Below, piece after piece: positions 1 through 13,943 of a DNA stretch of 64,000 nucleotides (positions are counted from its first letter, which is position 1; each line of letters begins with the position of its first letter). The stretch spans positions 13,877,983 to 13,941,982 of the forward strand of contig NC_067122.1 in assembly GCF_021347895.1 (NCBI RefSeq), in the 5' to 3' direction. This DNA is from Acanthochromis polyacanthus (Eukaryota; Chordata; Actinopteri; Pomacentridae). The notes under the pieces are model-generated. The model was not told where the DNA came from. It searched no databases and was given only the letters and a program-made list of their open reading frames with translations. A program made the position numbers and the translations under genes.

Positions 1-3000
1 ATTTGTCTGAGTCGGTATATACTGTGCTCTTCTGTACTTTGTTGTGTTGGGGAAAGAACTTTCAAGAACATTTTTGCATCATTATAAACAAAAAAAAATG
101 TCTATAGTTTCTCAAACTTGAACGCTGTAATTTTTGTTTGTTCTTAATTCACATGTACGCTTAACACAAGAGCACTGCTGTCTTTTGTCTCATGTAGATT
201 GGATAAAGAATTGCTGTTCAATAACAACAAAGATTCATATCATTACTTTTAAAAATGATCTGACAAAAGAAAATAGAACAATTCAGTTTCCAGAATCCTT
301 ATGCGACTGTACTGTGCGTGTTTTCCACCAGCTCCGGTCTTAGAAAGAACCTGCCACACAGATACACAGTGACATATTTCTGTGCTCCCCTACTGCTTGT
401 TCACTCCTAGCAAGAGCCATCCTCCATTCAGAGGCCCAAGGTGACAAGAAGGAATTGTGAGAGGGATTGCGATCGACCCAAATGCATACGCTTACATCTA
501 GCAATCGGCAGCTTGACAGATCACCTAATTAAAATCACTATGATCTGTTTTTTCTCCCTTCTTTTCTGCACTCATGAGAGGCACCTCTGCTAAGCCCTGG
601 GATCGATATTTAAAGATTGGAGACAGGCTTTTCGGGGGCAGATATGCCAGAGCTGTCCTCTCATAAAGTATAATCTGATGAGACTGACAGATAACATAGG
701 AGCTAAATGACGGAATGAGTGAGTAAAGGGTATCGTGGGCTTTCTGAGCCACATATGGGGAGTGGAATTGTGGAGCAGTCGTCTCGACTGTGGTGCAGAA
801 GACGTGAATACGACCCAAGAATGCAGACTATGACCAACGCAACATCCACAGGACTGGTTCAGAGTGAGACACAAAGGTAGCACAGATGGAGATTCTTTTG
901 ATCATGTCTGACTAAACGAGCACACAGCGACAGACATGAGATTTTCCCCGAATGAATGCAGAATCCACCTGCTTATGTGAAATGGCTTTGTAACCAGGAT
1001 CTCAGATCTGGGCTACTGTAAACAAATCATTTCACGTCTTAGCATTTCAGCATAAATTTCAACTTTATGAAATATTACTCCACAGTTTTCACACAATGCA
1101 GCATAAATAGGCAGTTTTATATCGTCACTATCATCTGAAAGGCAAAGATGAGCAAAAAATAGACTATTTTCCACCATACAGTCTTGTATATATGTACGTT
1201 TGAATGAATACTGATTGGTCCAAGGAACTGCATGGCAGCAATCAAGGAAAGGCAATAAGCTGGAGGTTTTGTTTAAAGATATGCAATCAGAATGTAATAA
1301 TGCAATCACAACAGTCTGCACCAGGTACAAAGAACATAATGGAGGGTGATGAATAAAAAAGAAATAAATAAAAATGCATGATTAGATTGTCCACTGCAAC
1401 AGTAATATTAAAGCCAATTCAAACTCTTTGTCCCCTTTGAAAAAATTACATAACTGCTTTTAAAGTAACAACTTGGTGCCTTTTCTTGAATAGACTGCTA
1501 ATGATAAAGATAGTCATTTTTGAAAGTATTTTTAAGAAGATTATATTACAGTAGTTATTGCATTGAAAACTTTTGTATGCAATATGCATTTTTACGTTGT
1601 AACATAAATCTCAGCTCCACATTTAGTAATCAGAATGTTCCCCTTAAATCTTGTTTGATATATTTGACAAAGTGGATCTTTTTCTCCGCTGATTAAAATT
1701 TACAAGCATCTTAGTAATTAATGCAATTTCCTCTAAACACTTTGGCTTATTTCTATAGCCTAAAAGCACTTTCTAAGGCATGAAAAGCCTTGAGGCACAA
1801 AGAAATATACACGCGTTGTATGCTTGCTACTTAGCAGCACATGCATATGCAGTGAATGCCATTTTCTCTCCTTTCCTTTAGGGTCTATGGGAGAGCAACT
1901 GGGTTGTAATGACATTGTTATAGAAAGCCAAGTGCTATTAACACTCACACATCCTGCCTCTGCTCAGAGCTTCATAAAACGCAGATGTTGCTCTAAAGAC
2001 CCGCAAAAAATGGAGGAGACAAAATTTAAATAAAAAAAGTGACAGGCCATCGACCCCTAACAAAACCTAATCTCCTCCTATTTCAACAAAAAGAGAGCAA
2101 ACTGCAATGCTATGAGATGAATTAATGGCTTTTACTGCAGTACTTTGGTTTGGAAGTCAACAGAATAGAAGACAGTGAAGGCGCATCGTACTGAGCATTC
2201 AAAGTCATCAAGAAAATAAGCTTGGCAATCAGGAGCAGGAACAGCCTTAAAAGTACAGTGCAGAGCAGGATGTCACTGGGAACAGTTCCGATCTACAATT
2301 TAATGCCTATTAATTACCAAGAGAGCTGTGTGTTGTGCGTGTGTGTTGGTGTGTGTAGCACATTTAGAAATACAATACAATCTAATGGCTGTTGAGCCCC
2401 AAAACATCCACGTATCAGTTGCAAATCACCATCAAATCTGATGTGCTGCACTTTAACACTGAATCAAGGTCCAGAGACTCTGCAGAGCACTTTAAATATG
2501 TACCGATGTGCATGGCATTGGAAATAATAAATATTGCCACTTCAAATGCAAAAGCCAAATCCTCCTGATAGCGCTGTCCATGTTTCTCTGTTTGTAGTTA
2601 CCTGGAATAGCATCACTTTGCATCAGCACTGGGAGAAAACCCACACGTTCGCTGCCATTTCATCTTGTATCTGCAGCCTGCCAGCAGCCGATTCAGTCCT
2701 GTCTCTTTCCCTCAATCAGATGAAGGCGTCTGAACTTCAAGTTACAGCAGACAGATCTTTAGCTTCAGCGTGGGAATCTCGCAACCTGACAAGCTCATTG
2801 CTCAATATACCCTTGTGCGCTGCATATAATGATCCCTTCATGTTATACAGCTGCAGGTGCTATTTGTTTGTTGCTAATGTAGCAAAAAAAGAGGAATCAG
2901 CAAAAGACCAAAATCCTCTGGCACAAAAGGGAAGGGATGTGTTCAGTGAAAGAGGCAACTCCCTGCAAAACTGCCTGAGCCTTCGCCAGCTATTTTGCGT

Positions 3001-5645
3001 CCTGTCTGGCAAACACATGGAGCCCGGCTTGGAAAAACACAGGCGCTTATCCCTCCAAAAGTAGCGCACTCAGCCTCAAGGTTGAGAACAATGATGTAAT
3101 CCTATAAAAATAAGCGTAAGCATGCTCGAGAAACTGAAGGCCAGATAGGAAGGCCGGAAACATTGCTGGGCTGATATGAACCCAGATTCAGGTGACAAGA
3201 TCTTCATTCTGTATTTCATCGTCTAACTGGAACCACGAGGCGATGGGGACTTACAGAGTGACACAATTCAGTCAGTTAGGTTTTAGAGCACGTGAACCCT
3301 AAAAAGAATTTGGAACAGCAGTGTGGGCATGATAAATCATTTTGCAAAGAATGTCTGCCACTTTTGGCCTCAAACTACTTTTTGTATTTCCTCTGTATGC
3401 CTGACATTTTTGTTGTAACAGTAACAATAAATGTCCCGATTCTGTTTGTCGTATGAAATAGACACTCTGAGCGGGAGCATTGGTATAATGCACATCTTCC
3501 TGTGATGTAGCTGTAAGGAAAGAAATAATTTAGAGCAATTTAAACCTACACAGACTTTACTTGGGGCCTGCATAGACGGTACAGATTCCCTTTGATTTCC
3601 CTCGCTTTCCAGTTTTTTTCCTCACTGTCTTTGATATTAAACCCATTAAAATGCTGAGACAAAGCTTTCAAACATAGCCTGTCTATAGTCTGAACAGACA
3701 ATTATTCAGCTCTGTTGACTGAAACAGCAAACAGCAATGTTTTCATTATGCTTTGCGTTCCCTTTTCATTGCTGTTTGAAAGGACTGGTGTGAAATCCAG
3801 AAGAAATAAATCTACAGAAAGTGAAAATAAATGTGGCCACAGCCCTGAGGATCCTTTCTGAGACATGCAACACCCCGCTGCATGTCTGAATGGCATACAG
3901 AAGGTTTTCATTTGCTGCTAAAATGTCGCCCACTTTCCCTGCTCTCATCTTGGTGTTCGAGAGTATCTTTGACAGTGAGATGGCTGTTTTCTAATTGCTC
4001 TCCATATTAATTTTCCTCCTGGCAGTCACATGGCAAAGATTGATTAATCTAAATTGTTACTACGCGGTCTTGATAGAGCCCTGTGATGCAGAAGCTCATG
4101 AAAGTATCACAGGGGAGGAAAAAATAAATAAATCTGAAAATATTGCACCAAGAAGAACAGATATGTTCTGTCTGTGGTCGGTTGACGCTCAGAGTCCAAA
4201 GCATGCTCAAGACCTAACAGGCTTGGCCTCGTCTGATCCTAACACTGGAATGGAGCTTACAATCTAGTCTGTCCTAACTACGGCAGAGGACAGTTCTACG
4301 GCCAGCTGAGGCTGAAGCTTGGCCATGCAGCCTCCTACACTACTCAGCAGGGAGAGTCAAGCACTGCTGTCATCCCAGCCAGCCAATTCAGTCTGTGGGC
4401 CATAAAATCAGCCCGGAAGGCTTGGCTCCTGCGGGAGCGGCAAGATGGAGTGTGATGGTCTTGTTTTTACAAACAGTAGAGGGGCACCCTTACTGCGCCA
4501 CGCAAGCCATCATTCTCTGCACAGCGCCGAGTCCTCTCCTTCTCCCTACAGCATCTGGTTCAGTCACATCAAGCTATCCCCGAAACCCCTCAGATCCATC
4601 CCTCACAGCTCCCTGCACAAGGCCATCCTTTATGATTCTCCTCCTTCTGCCCTCCTCGTTCATCTCATCAGTACCGCTGTCTTACGTATATTGATGTAAT
4701 TAAATGAATCCTTCACCCAAAATCTCTTCCCTCGTTTCTGCCTATCCGACCAAAATTGCTTCAGCTCTCAGAGTCAAATATTATTGCCAAGAAAATTAGA
4801 CAAACTCAGTGGCCTTGTTAGTCCTGTGACTGGTGAAGCCAGGGGTTCATGTGGCCCTGGTTCTATTTCTGAGTGTTAGTAGCAGTCAGTTTATCAAGAA
4901 CAAACTCACTGTCCAATCCATCCAGCACTGCGGAGCGTGTCAGACAGTTTTTCACTTCCATCGGGCCTGCCTGTGTCCTCCCAGAAAACTGATGTAAAAT
5001 GGCAAGTTAACTTCATTTCGAGAAAGCCTTACAGTTGCTTCTCTGTATAAGTGCTTGTCAATAAATGTTTTAAAAGCTCATGATAGTTGTGGACAAATTC
5101 TGCAAATGTTTACTCCCTCCCTCGCTGTGGGGTCCATCCAGCAGAGCCAATGCATTCTATAACGAGTCCTAGTATAAAAGAATGAATTTCCAAACTGGTG
5201 TTGACAAACAATGCACTAGCTTCTAAATTGGTACAAACAGCATCTGTTTAACAGCTTGTGTAACAGCAGCGGGAGGAAGGGGAAAAAAGCAATCGCTATG
5301 CCGTTTTATAAATCACTATGTCATCACAGAGTACTGTTTTGTTCACAAAGCAGGACCACTAGCCAATGGACTGCTTGATGTAGTGGAAACAATGTGAGCT
5401 AGTTGTCATGATGACATACGTGGGTGGGCTGGTTTCATTGCCCTGGCAACAAACACACTGTTTTGCTGTGAGGAGTCTTTCACCTTATTGTGCCCAACTC
5501 CTACCAGGTCTGGCTCCTAGAGGTCGCAGTGTCTCTCAACAGTTTTTACAAAGCTCTAAAGCATTTCCCTTGGCTGCTATCATGACAATATGCAACAGTT
5601 GGAGGGGCCACGATTCATGGTGGTCCGGTCTTGTGTGATCTGTAG

Positions 5646-5662
5646 TTTTTTTTTTTTTTTTT
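5646..5662. repeat. Poly-T run (17 nt)
   Basis: This is a homopolymer in intron 4 with no recognisable adjoining retroelement. Confidence 0.9.
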
Positions 5663-8600
5663 GGCAGACCAGCCAGTATCATAATTCATGGCCTGGTTTT
5701 CATACATTACATGGCCCAGTGACCATTTAACTCTCTCAACAGGCACTCTGAACTGGATTTAACCCAGGCAGAAAGGCATAAAGAGCTAAGCCTGGCTGCG
5801 CAAGGCTGAATTGTGTTAAAGAGGTACCAGAGAGCTTCTAAACACTGACTCCAGCACCAATACAATACACTTAAGTGTTCATGACGCACCAGGAAGCCAG
5901 TGGGAAAGCCAGTATCGTGTCTGCCTGAAAAGCGCCCAACTGTTCATACCGCACTGCCAATCCAACAACCATGCCGAGATTTGGTAGAAGATGAGCCTCT
6001 TCCAGCATGGATCCTTTACTGGACACGAAAACTTGAGATTACTATTACGAGAGAAATTATGTTAATATTTGTGTCCAAATCACCGTCTTTACAGCTAATT
6101 GCTGATATTGTTGCCAGAAAAGCATTTAAATCCTCTTCTACATGTTTTGAGGATGTTGCTGTGCACCTGAATGTGTTGGACAGCTAAGAATGAAATACAT
6201 CACTTGATTTAAAACATCTGATATATTTTTGGGAGTCACGTACATACACAATCATAACCCAATGAGTGAACTGCGTTAGAAAATAAACCCATACTTTCCT
6301 CGCAAATTTGCTACACTGATGAGAAGAGGGTCATTAAGTGTATTTGGGTTTGGATATAATTACATACACCTAATAACTACAAATTATAAAATAACTTGTA
6401 ATATGTCTGTGCTTTCCTCAGCAACAAGATAATGATGCCATGATATTGCTGTCATTGAAACAAGAAATCAGTTTAATAACTTCGGGGTACTAAATTAGAC
6501 AACTTCGTGGCCATGTATAACATTTCCAAGAAAAACTAATCAAGGATGTAATTCAGTGATGAATTTCCATCAGAGAAAATTCATCTTTGGGTTAGAAGTG
6601 TTTTAAAGAGACAATTATTTTTAAAACATGAAAGTTACAGGATGAAAAATCATGCAATTAAAATCAAAATGAACTAAAACTTGAGCTCATCTTGTTCAAC
6701 ACAGTTTAATGTAACTTGCAGTTTAAAATAGGGTTGCGTGGAAACATCCTGCTGAGAGGAAACTCTGAAAAGTGCCTGAAGGAAAATGGGACAGAATTGT
6801 AAATTTAGTTGATTGGAGGAGCATTTTCTGTGAAAAGATTTGCTATTATAGTGCCAATTGGTTTTGTAACCAATTCCACATTACAACATAAATTATACGC
6901 AAACTGCAGTTGCCATATGGTGACGTCTGTGTTGAGCTCTCCACTTTTATGGCACTTTCCTTTTGAACACATTTGTAAGTGGTAGATAAATTCCACATAT
7001 ATTTAGCTGCTTAGCTGCTTTATTGGCTTAAAGGCTGGAAAACACAGATACTTTCTTTAATCTTGAGTAACACATATGACAAAGATGTTTTTTAAAAATG
7101 ACTTATTGCATGCATTGCTTCCATATTACAAGCAGGTTCAGTGCCTTGCTATGATGGCCACAGCAAATGTCACCCTTGTCAATTCTGGGCATCAAATTGC
7201 CCCCTCTAATGATGAGCTTTTAAATTACCTGTGCTCAGGAGCTGCATTCCCACAACAATAATACAATGCACTCCCAAAACTCCCAGTTGCAGACCTGCCC
7301 ATCCGCCATGGCAGCCAGACCGCCTGCCTGCCTGCCTCTGTCTGCTTGGCTCGTTCCTCCACAATGCATCGGCAGAGGACATCTTTAAATACACTGGAAC
7401 AAATTCAGCATTTCTGTGTTTTAAGCTTGACCGAGCTAGCGAGCTAATTTGCTCCTAAACCCTGGAGTCTGGAGAAGCAAGGGGGCAGAAACAGACTCTT
7501 AAATACATCCATGAATGGGTTGGGGGTAGATGAAAGTAATACAGTGAGCGGGAAAGGAGAGGGGAAGAATAGCAGGCTTAAAGATGGCAGCGTTATTGAC
7601 TGTGATCACTGATGTTAAGACAGGAGGGGGGGAAAAAAAAACGAGGTCACTTTATCTCATATTGAATAAACTATGAGTGAGAATTAGATTCACTTAAATG
7701 AAACCTAAGGTGTCTTATTAAGTGGAATATATCCCTGTTACAAGTGGAAGTGTTTCAGCAAAGATAATGGGCAGGAGAGAAACTACTAACTGCAACTGTT
7801 AGGGAAATATAACACTGGAAGATAGAAAACAATCATTTCCTTGATAAAATGGAAGCCCATGACAAATTAAAGACCATTACTTCCATTTGTAAATTCACCT
7901 TTCGTCCTAACAGCCAAAAAATACAACAAAGCATTTCATTGCAACAAGCTATAACTATAACCAATAAACAGCCCAGATAAAAAGCCTATTATATTCTCGC
8001 AGATTTGCTGCAAAGAAACATTGCTCATAGTTTCCCCTCTGAATACTTTTTCCTCTCCTAAGTGCTATTTCTTTTAGCCATCTGATACAAACACAATACT
8101 TCAGCATTTGTCGATGTGTCCAACAACTGGGGATGGCACACCGGGCAGCAAACCAATATCTTAGGATTTTCTCTCTCTCTCTGTGAGCTTCTGCTTCGCC
8201 TCAAAAGAGTGGCCTTACATAATTAATATAATGTGGCTTCTCATTCAGTCATGTTCACTTTGTGTTAGCCAGGACTGTGTGTTTTATATTCCATTTATCT
8301 TGTCACAGAAGCACCAGCATGGTTCCTTTTCTCTCTCATGTCCTTATTTTTTCTGCTTTCTTCCAACAAAAAAAAAGAGAAAAAAATCCACTCGTCCCTT
8401 TCTCAGAATTTAACACTTTGTAAATGGACACTGTAACGTGGTGATTGTGGTGAGCAGTGTGTTTGGGCAGGTTCAGCTCAGTGTGCACAACATACAGTTT
8501 AACTGTGAGAGGAGGGTGGGCCACCTTCAGAAAACAGATCATGGCTTTGAAAAAAACAACCTGCATGTTTCCCGCTGAACCAGAATAGACAACGTCACTT

Positions 8601-9320
8601 AGGGGAACAGCAGATAAAAGAAATAAGAGAAACACAGCGAGGCTCCTATTGTGTGGAGGGGCATAGATTTACACCCACTGGCAGAGGAAAAGCAAGAAGG
8701 AGGCCCTCTAACACTTTCTAACACACTTCCTATTTCCCTGTCACAAGGCAATCTGTTTGCATCTGGGAGCATACTGATCTCTCCCAGGTTCTCTATTATC
8801 CACTACAGTGAGCCTGCGCCATGATACCACTTAATATAAGACAGTCAGAACCAATGTTCCGTAGCATTTAGCCACCCACCAGCCAGCGTGAGGATTGTCA
8901 GCAGGAGGCAGTCCTTACAGAAGAGCTGCAGCTCGTATCTAAGAACACACAGATTGAAATGGAGGTGGGAGGACTGTCTGAAGAAAAGAGAGGGAACTAA
9001 TAGGCACATCTTTTCTGATTTTAGGAACATGACCTATAGCATACATAAGGATGACGGCAGGGGTCTGACACAGTGGTAGTAATTGGATTTCTCAGGCCCT
9101 GTGCCCACTCATGATAACATGCTGAGCTGTGACATGAAAAAGTCCTATGTGTGCAAGGAGCAAGGTGCAGCAGAGTGGAAGTGACAGGTGTCAAAGATCC
9201 AATTCCCGCGCTCCTCTTCGATCCTTGGGTTCCTTTTCTCTGGAGACAACCGAGGAACAACTTGCCCTGTGGTAAAGCCAAACACTCAGCTGCAAATCCA
9301 AGCCAGTTAAACCTATGTAG

Positions 9321-9392
9321 AGCGCGGCGGAGGAAGAGAGGTGGAGGTGGGGGGGTGGGAGAAGAGGAGCGGGGAGGGCGGGGCTCCGTAAG
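9321..9392. promoter_or_regulatory. Intronic GC-box cluster
   Basis: This small G+C-rich island in otherwise AT-rich intron 4 has several CpGs (AGCGCGGCGG) and a perfect Sp1-type GC box, GGGCGGGGC, at 9376-9384. It lies in purine-rich sequence that could also form G-quadruplexes. It resembles a fragment of a CpG-type promoter, but no exon of any gene can be tied to it. Confidence 0.3.
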
Positions 9393-11230
9393 CACTGTGG
9401 ATATGAGAGGTCACGGCCTGATTGCTTGCTTTATTTATTTTCTGATGCTGATGTGCGCTGAATGGAGAAGGAGCACAAGATTCTTCAATGAGCTGATGAA
9501 GTCACAAAAGGCCCTGCGATCCCCCACCCCCTCTGCAGATCTTATAAATGATGGGGAGAGGGGAGATATGCAGTGTCTGGCTACAGTCTCCTCTCTGTCC
9601 TCTCTGTGCATTCTGGCCTCATCTTTAACAAGGACTGCATGATAAGAGGCACATCATTAAAAAGAGCCTTTCTGAGATTTTCCTGTCTGCCATTAAACTT
9701 ACAGCTGGCCTCTCTCATTACCTTTTATCCTCCTCTTTAAGGAGGTGAGGGACAGAGAGGTTTGAAAGCTCACATTTGACTGGCAAGATGTGTCCACTGA
9801 GTGAATTCTGTCCCTCATTCAATTACAGAAGGGACAACATTAAAGCCTGATGTAATTTAACAAAAGCACCTTTTGTGTATTACGACACTGTTTCTGCCAA
9901 TAAGCAGATTAATGTAGCAGTTAGTGCGGTATTTACATGTTTCACGCTAACCTGATTTTACAAAATATACTAATGTGATATGATAATTAGGTTAATGCCC
10001 AGAAAGATATGTAGTAGCCTCCAGGAAATCTCTTACTAACAGCACAATACAAAAATAGAGCGCCTTTGTGAATGTTTTTTAATGCTGATGAATTTACTTT
10101 AATTTGATTATCCACCACCTCTAGCTACGCCACAATGCAGAAACACCACTCAGGATCCTGTTTGGCACTTGACCTTTCTCACAAATGAACAGAGTCAAAA
10201 CAGGCAGACTGCAGTGTGTGTGTATGGGACGGTGATTCAGACTGACTGGTAAACTCGGAGCGGTGTTCAGGTTATGCACATCATAATTTTGGTCTTCATC
10301 AACTAAGAAGACCTTGTTAAGCCGAGTAGCAGAGTGTGTTTCTTTAATCTGAATTACTGGTGTGTGTGGTTATTCACTGAATGAGGAACAAGCAGGCAGA
10401 TAAAAGGCAGCGGTTTCTTGAATATGAAGACGTGTCGAAAGACGAAATGCAACCAACGTCCAGCGGCCAAGCAAAGGACGCGGCAGGCTCTCAGGGTCCA
10501 CGTACACCTCAGCAGGTCTCCCCCTCTCTGCTACTGTGCCCTCACTCTCTCATCATAGTTTATAATCTGGGTCACTAGCAGCCACGAGGTGCCTGCCATT
10601 GTGAGACTGACTCAAATGTTGAATTACAACATACTGAGCTCATCTCTGCAAGGTCATCTAGGGGACAGCGAGGGAAACACTGACACTAATTGGTGAATGA
10701 AAGATAGTAATGATAGAGGTGGCTTGGATGACTTCTCTTTAACCTCTGTTTAACTTCTGCTGAGTACAAATCCAATGAGCATGTTCTGCCATGCTATGTT
10801 TTACAGTATATGCAGTCTCGGCGACAGAAATTCTGCATTTCAACTGTTATAAAATGCTACAGAATAAATCATTTCTAACTGAATATACATGAGGAGAGCA
10901 AAATATGGAAATATTACAGCACTCTGCCTGAGGTAGTAACCTTTTGTTGCCACAACTGAGGAGGACGACATAACTTTACATATTCCTGCTACATATTTCC
11001 ATCCGAGTTATAATGTTGTCAGGAGAACCAAGGTGATGAGAACTAAGATTAACAAAAAAATACAGGACGGAGATGACAAAGGCATAGACGGGTAGACGGT
11101 GAAATGAAAGCAAAATAAAAACGCAGGAAATCTCAAATGGATTAAGGAGGATGGAGGTGTAGTGTTTTTCCCACAGAAAGGAAGTAATAGGGGTTAAAAA
11201 AAGAAACGCACATTGCTGCAGCACAGGAGA

Positions 11231-11247
11231 CCCCCCCCCCCCCCCCC
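11231..11247. repeat. Poly-C run (17 nt)
   Basis: An uninterrupted C run is followed by a C/T-rich stretch in intron 4. Its length is prone to sequencing error. Confidence 0.95.
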
Positions 11248-13570
11248 TCCCTCTCTCTTCCTCCGTTACCCCAGCTGCAGTGATAAATGTCTCTTTGTAT
11301 TCTGGACAGAAAACTGCGGGCTACAATGTACTTGTCAGAAGACAGCTGATTTTCCCCTTAAACAGAGCACAGTATATTCTTAATCTTTCCTTTCACACAG
11401 GGAGAAGATAAAACAAATGCCTCGTGCCAAGACACATAATGCCCAGAAAATCTCTCCCCATTCACTACACATTTGTGCGGCGTGCAGTTATGAATGTGCG
11501 CCTGTGTGTACAGTGTACGTGTCTGCAGCAGGTGTAGCTATAGCATGTGCAACTGCATGCTACTTGTATTTTTCCTAAAAATTTGCAGCATCCTTAATCC
11601 CCGCAGTGGAGCCATAGTTCCACTATGAGGGCTCCTAAATGGGAGCCAGTGCTACAGGTAATGGAGCTGATTATAGCTATCTGGGCTATGGGCCAGCTGC
11701 CACACTCTACCCTGCCTGGAGGGAGCACAGGCCGCCTGGTGTCTGATATCCTGGGATCCCTGTAATACAAGCCTTGCTTTGGCAGTCACTCTGACTATCC
11801 TGCCCACTTCCAGCCACACACTGAGGCTCCTTTGAGTTAGTCTATGTGTATAGTATGTCCTCATCAGGTTGTTTACTCTACATGCTATCAGTCTAGAGTC
11901 ATACCATTTCACTACCAAGGATGCGGTAAGTCCTGCTTTTTGGAAAACGAGTGTCAGTCACAGATGACAGAAACAGAAGATATGGGTTTGCTGCTTTTCT
12001 GTCAGAGAGGCAATGTAGCTTTTGGTGGCCAACTTTACTGTTACGCACACAGACTGCATTCCTGACACAGCAGACAACAATGGCTAATCAGCTGGGGATG
12101 CATTCCCCCAGGACAGCCATAGAAATCTCTCTCTGAGCTGACCACCGGCCATTAGAGCTAATGCTGGAGTCCCGCTCCCTCATTTCCAGTAAAACTCAAA
12201 ATTAAGACGTTCAGTCTAGTGCTGCCAAGATGCCATGTCACTACCATCAAAGGACCATTCCCAGAAAGGCAGTAATGAAATTCACAACTGTGTCACAAGT
12301 ACTCTAAATTGCACAGCAAAACACAACAAAACAACATATATAAGCATTTTCTGACTTGATGTCAAATCCCTAGGTTGAGATAGCTTCTCTGTCCTTTCCA
12401 AAAACAGATCCACGTTGAAAAACAACTGTTTTATGTTTCAGATTCGGTTTAGTTCAGGGAGAAATCATGAGGGGAGGTAACTCCTATTAAACATGCAACG
12501 ATTTTACCTCCATCTCCTTCCTCCTTTGTCACTGTAGAAAAACCTCCCCCGACTCCCTCCTTTGTTCTTACAAAATTACTATGGCGACCAGAGGGCTTTG
12601 AACATAAAGGGGGCATTTGCTGAAACAATATTTGCCTGGGGTATTTGCTGAAACCACTGTTGTTGTCATTGTCCGTGGGAGGATGGTCTCGATAACTGTT
12701 ACTTCACATGTTAAATTTCGACAAACATGCAACAACAAAGTGAATGAGAACCTGCACCGGTACATTTCAAGGAGAAATAATTGGCTTCGACTCACTGTGC
12801 CTTTTGCAGTCACAATAGGTGTACAACCTGCATCACCCTGTGATGGGAGGTTGTGGGTGAGAAATTCGAGAATGCTTTGATAACCTCTAGATAGGATGAA
12901 TTTATGTTACATGAAGATTACAGCCACTTGTCCATGCCAGAAAGTCCACAAAAACCTCATAAAATATAGACACGGTAACAAAAAGAACATCTTTACTGTT
13001 GCTGAACAAACTAAGATAAATTTGCAAACAAGTGGGTAGTGAGAACAACAGAGAGGTGCTGTGGGGACAGACAAACTACAAAAAAAAGTGAGGAGAAAAG
13101 TGAGGTAGGAAGATGGCAGGAGAAAAAAAATCAATACAGTCATTATACTGCGATTAACGCGTGATTTTTTTTTTCTAAATAACTTTTTTCCAACGGCTCC
13201 GTGAGGTGTTTGTGATTTCAGCATAAATGTGGCTGCAGTTCCTTTCACCCATCCAGGCTGCTGTTTCAACCCACAGCCTTATTACTGCTTGCTTTGTATT
13301 ACAGTGGAGGAGAGGTTGTGCCCATACGGTGACCTCAAAGAATTAAAAACACAATGGTGCGGTTAGAAAAATGGCTGCTGCCTCAGTTCCTCCAACAAGA
13401 AGTAGAATCAATCAGAGCCGCAAAAGGCGAGCGGACTGGAGACAACGCTATAGCTCTGCGTCTTGAATTTCGTTCTATTCCCCCCCCACCCATAGCGTTT
13501 CTCTCCTGTGCCACCTCTTTGTCTTTCTCCCTCCTTCCCTGATTAACCTTTTAAGACACACACTTGCAGC

Positions 13571-13593
13571 CACACACACACACACACACACAC
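13571..13593. repeat. (CA)n microsatellite in intron 4
   Basis: This is a pure CA tract of 23 nt. Confidence 0.95.
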
Positions 13594-13909
13594 TCTATAT
13601 CCTATGTACACACTCTCAGACAGATTTAAAATTCAGGTAGTCTCTCCTTCTCTCTTTAATACACACTCGGCCCCCATCAACTTCTGCACATTACCTGTTC
13701 TTAATCTCCCTCCCTCTGTCTGGGATCATCCTGATCCCCCTGTTTTCCCATCTGCTGTCGATTGGGGCCCAGCTTGGCTAGGTGTTCAACAAACAACTGT
13801 GATTCACTTGGTTTCTGCGGAGATTATTAACACACCTAGCATGCCACAGCGTCATGAATAAGCAATGGAGATCCGGAGCCCTATTTTCTCTCTGCCTCTG
13901 TGTTTCCTC

Positions 13910-13943
13910 CCTCTCTCTGTCTCTGTCTCTCTCTCTCTCTCTC
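13910..13943. repeat. (TC)n microsatellite in intron 4
   Basis: This is a pyrimidine-only CT tract with two G interruptions. Confidence 0.95.

Noticed and set aside
2534..3064. Plus-strand open frame of 176 codons in intron 4
   Set aside because: No recognisable domain, no promoter or polyadenylation context that I can see, and a composition like translated non-coding DNA.
9151..9642. Plus-strand open frame of 163 codons
   Set aside because: It crosses the GC-rich purine tract (Arg/Gly-rich middle) and shows no family resemblance.
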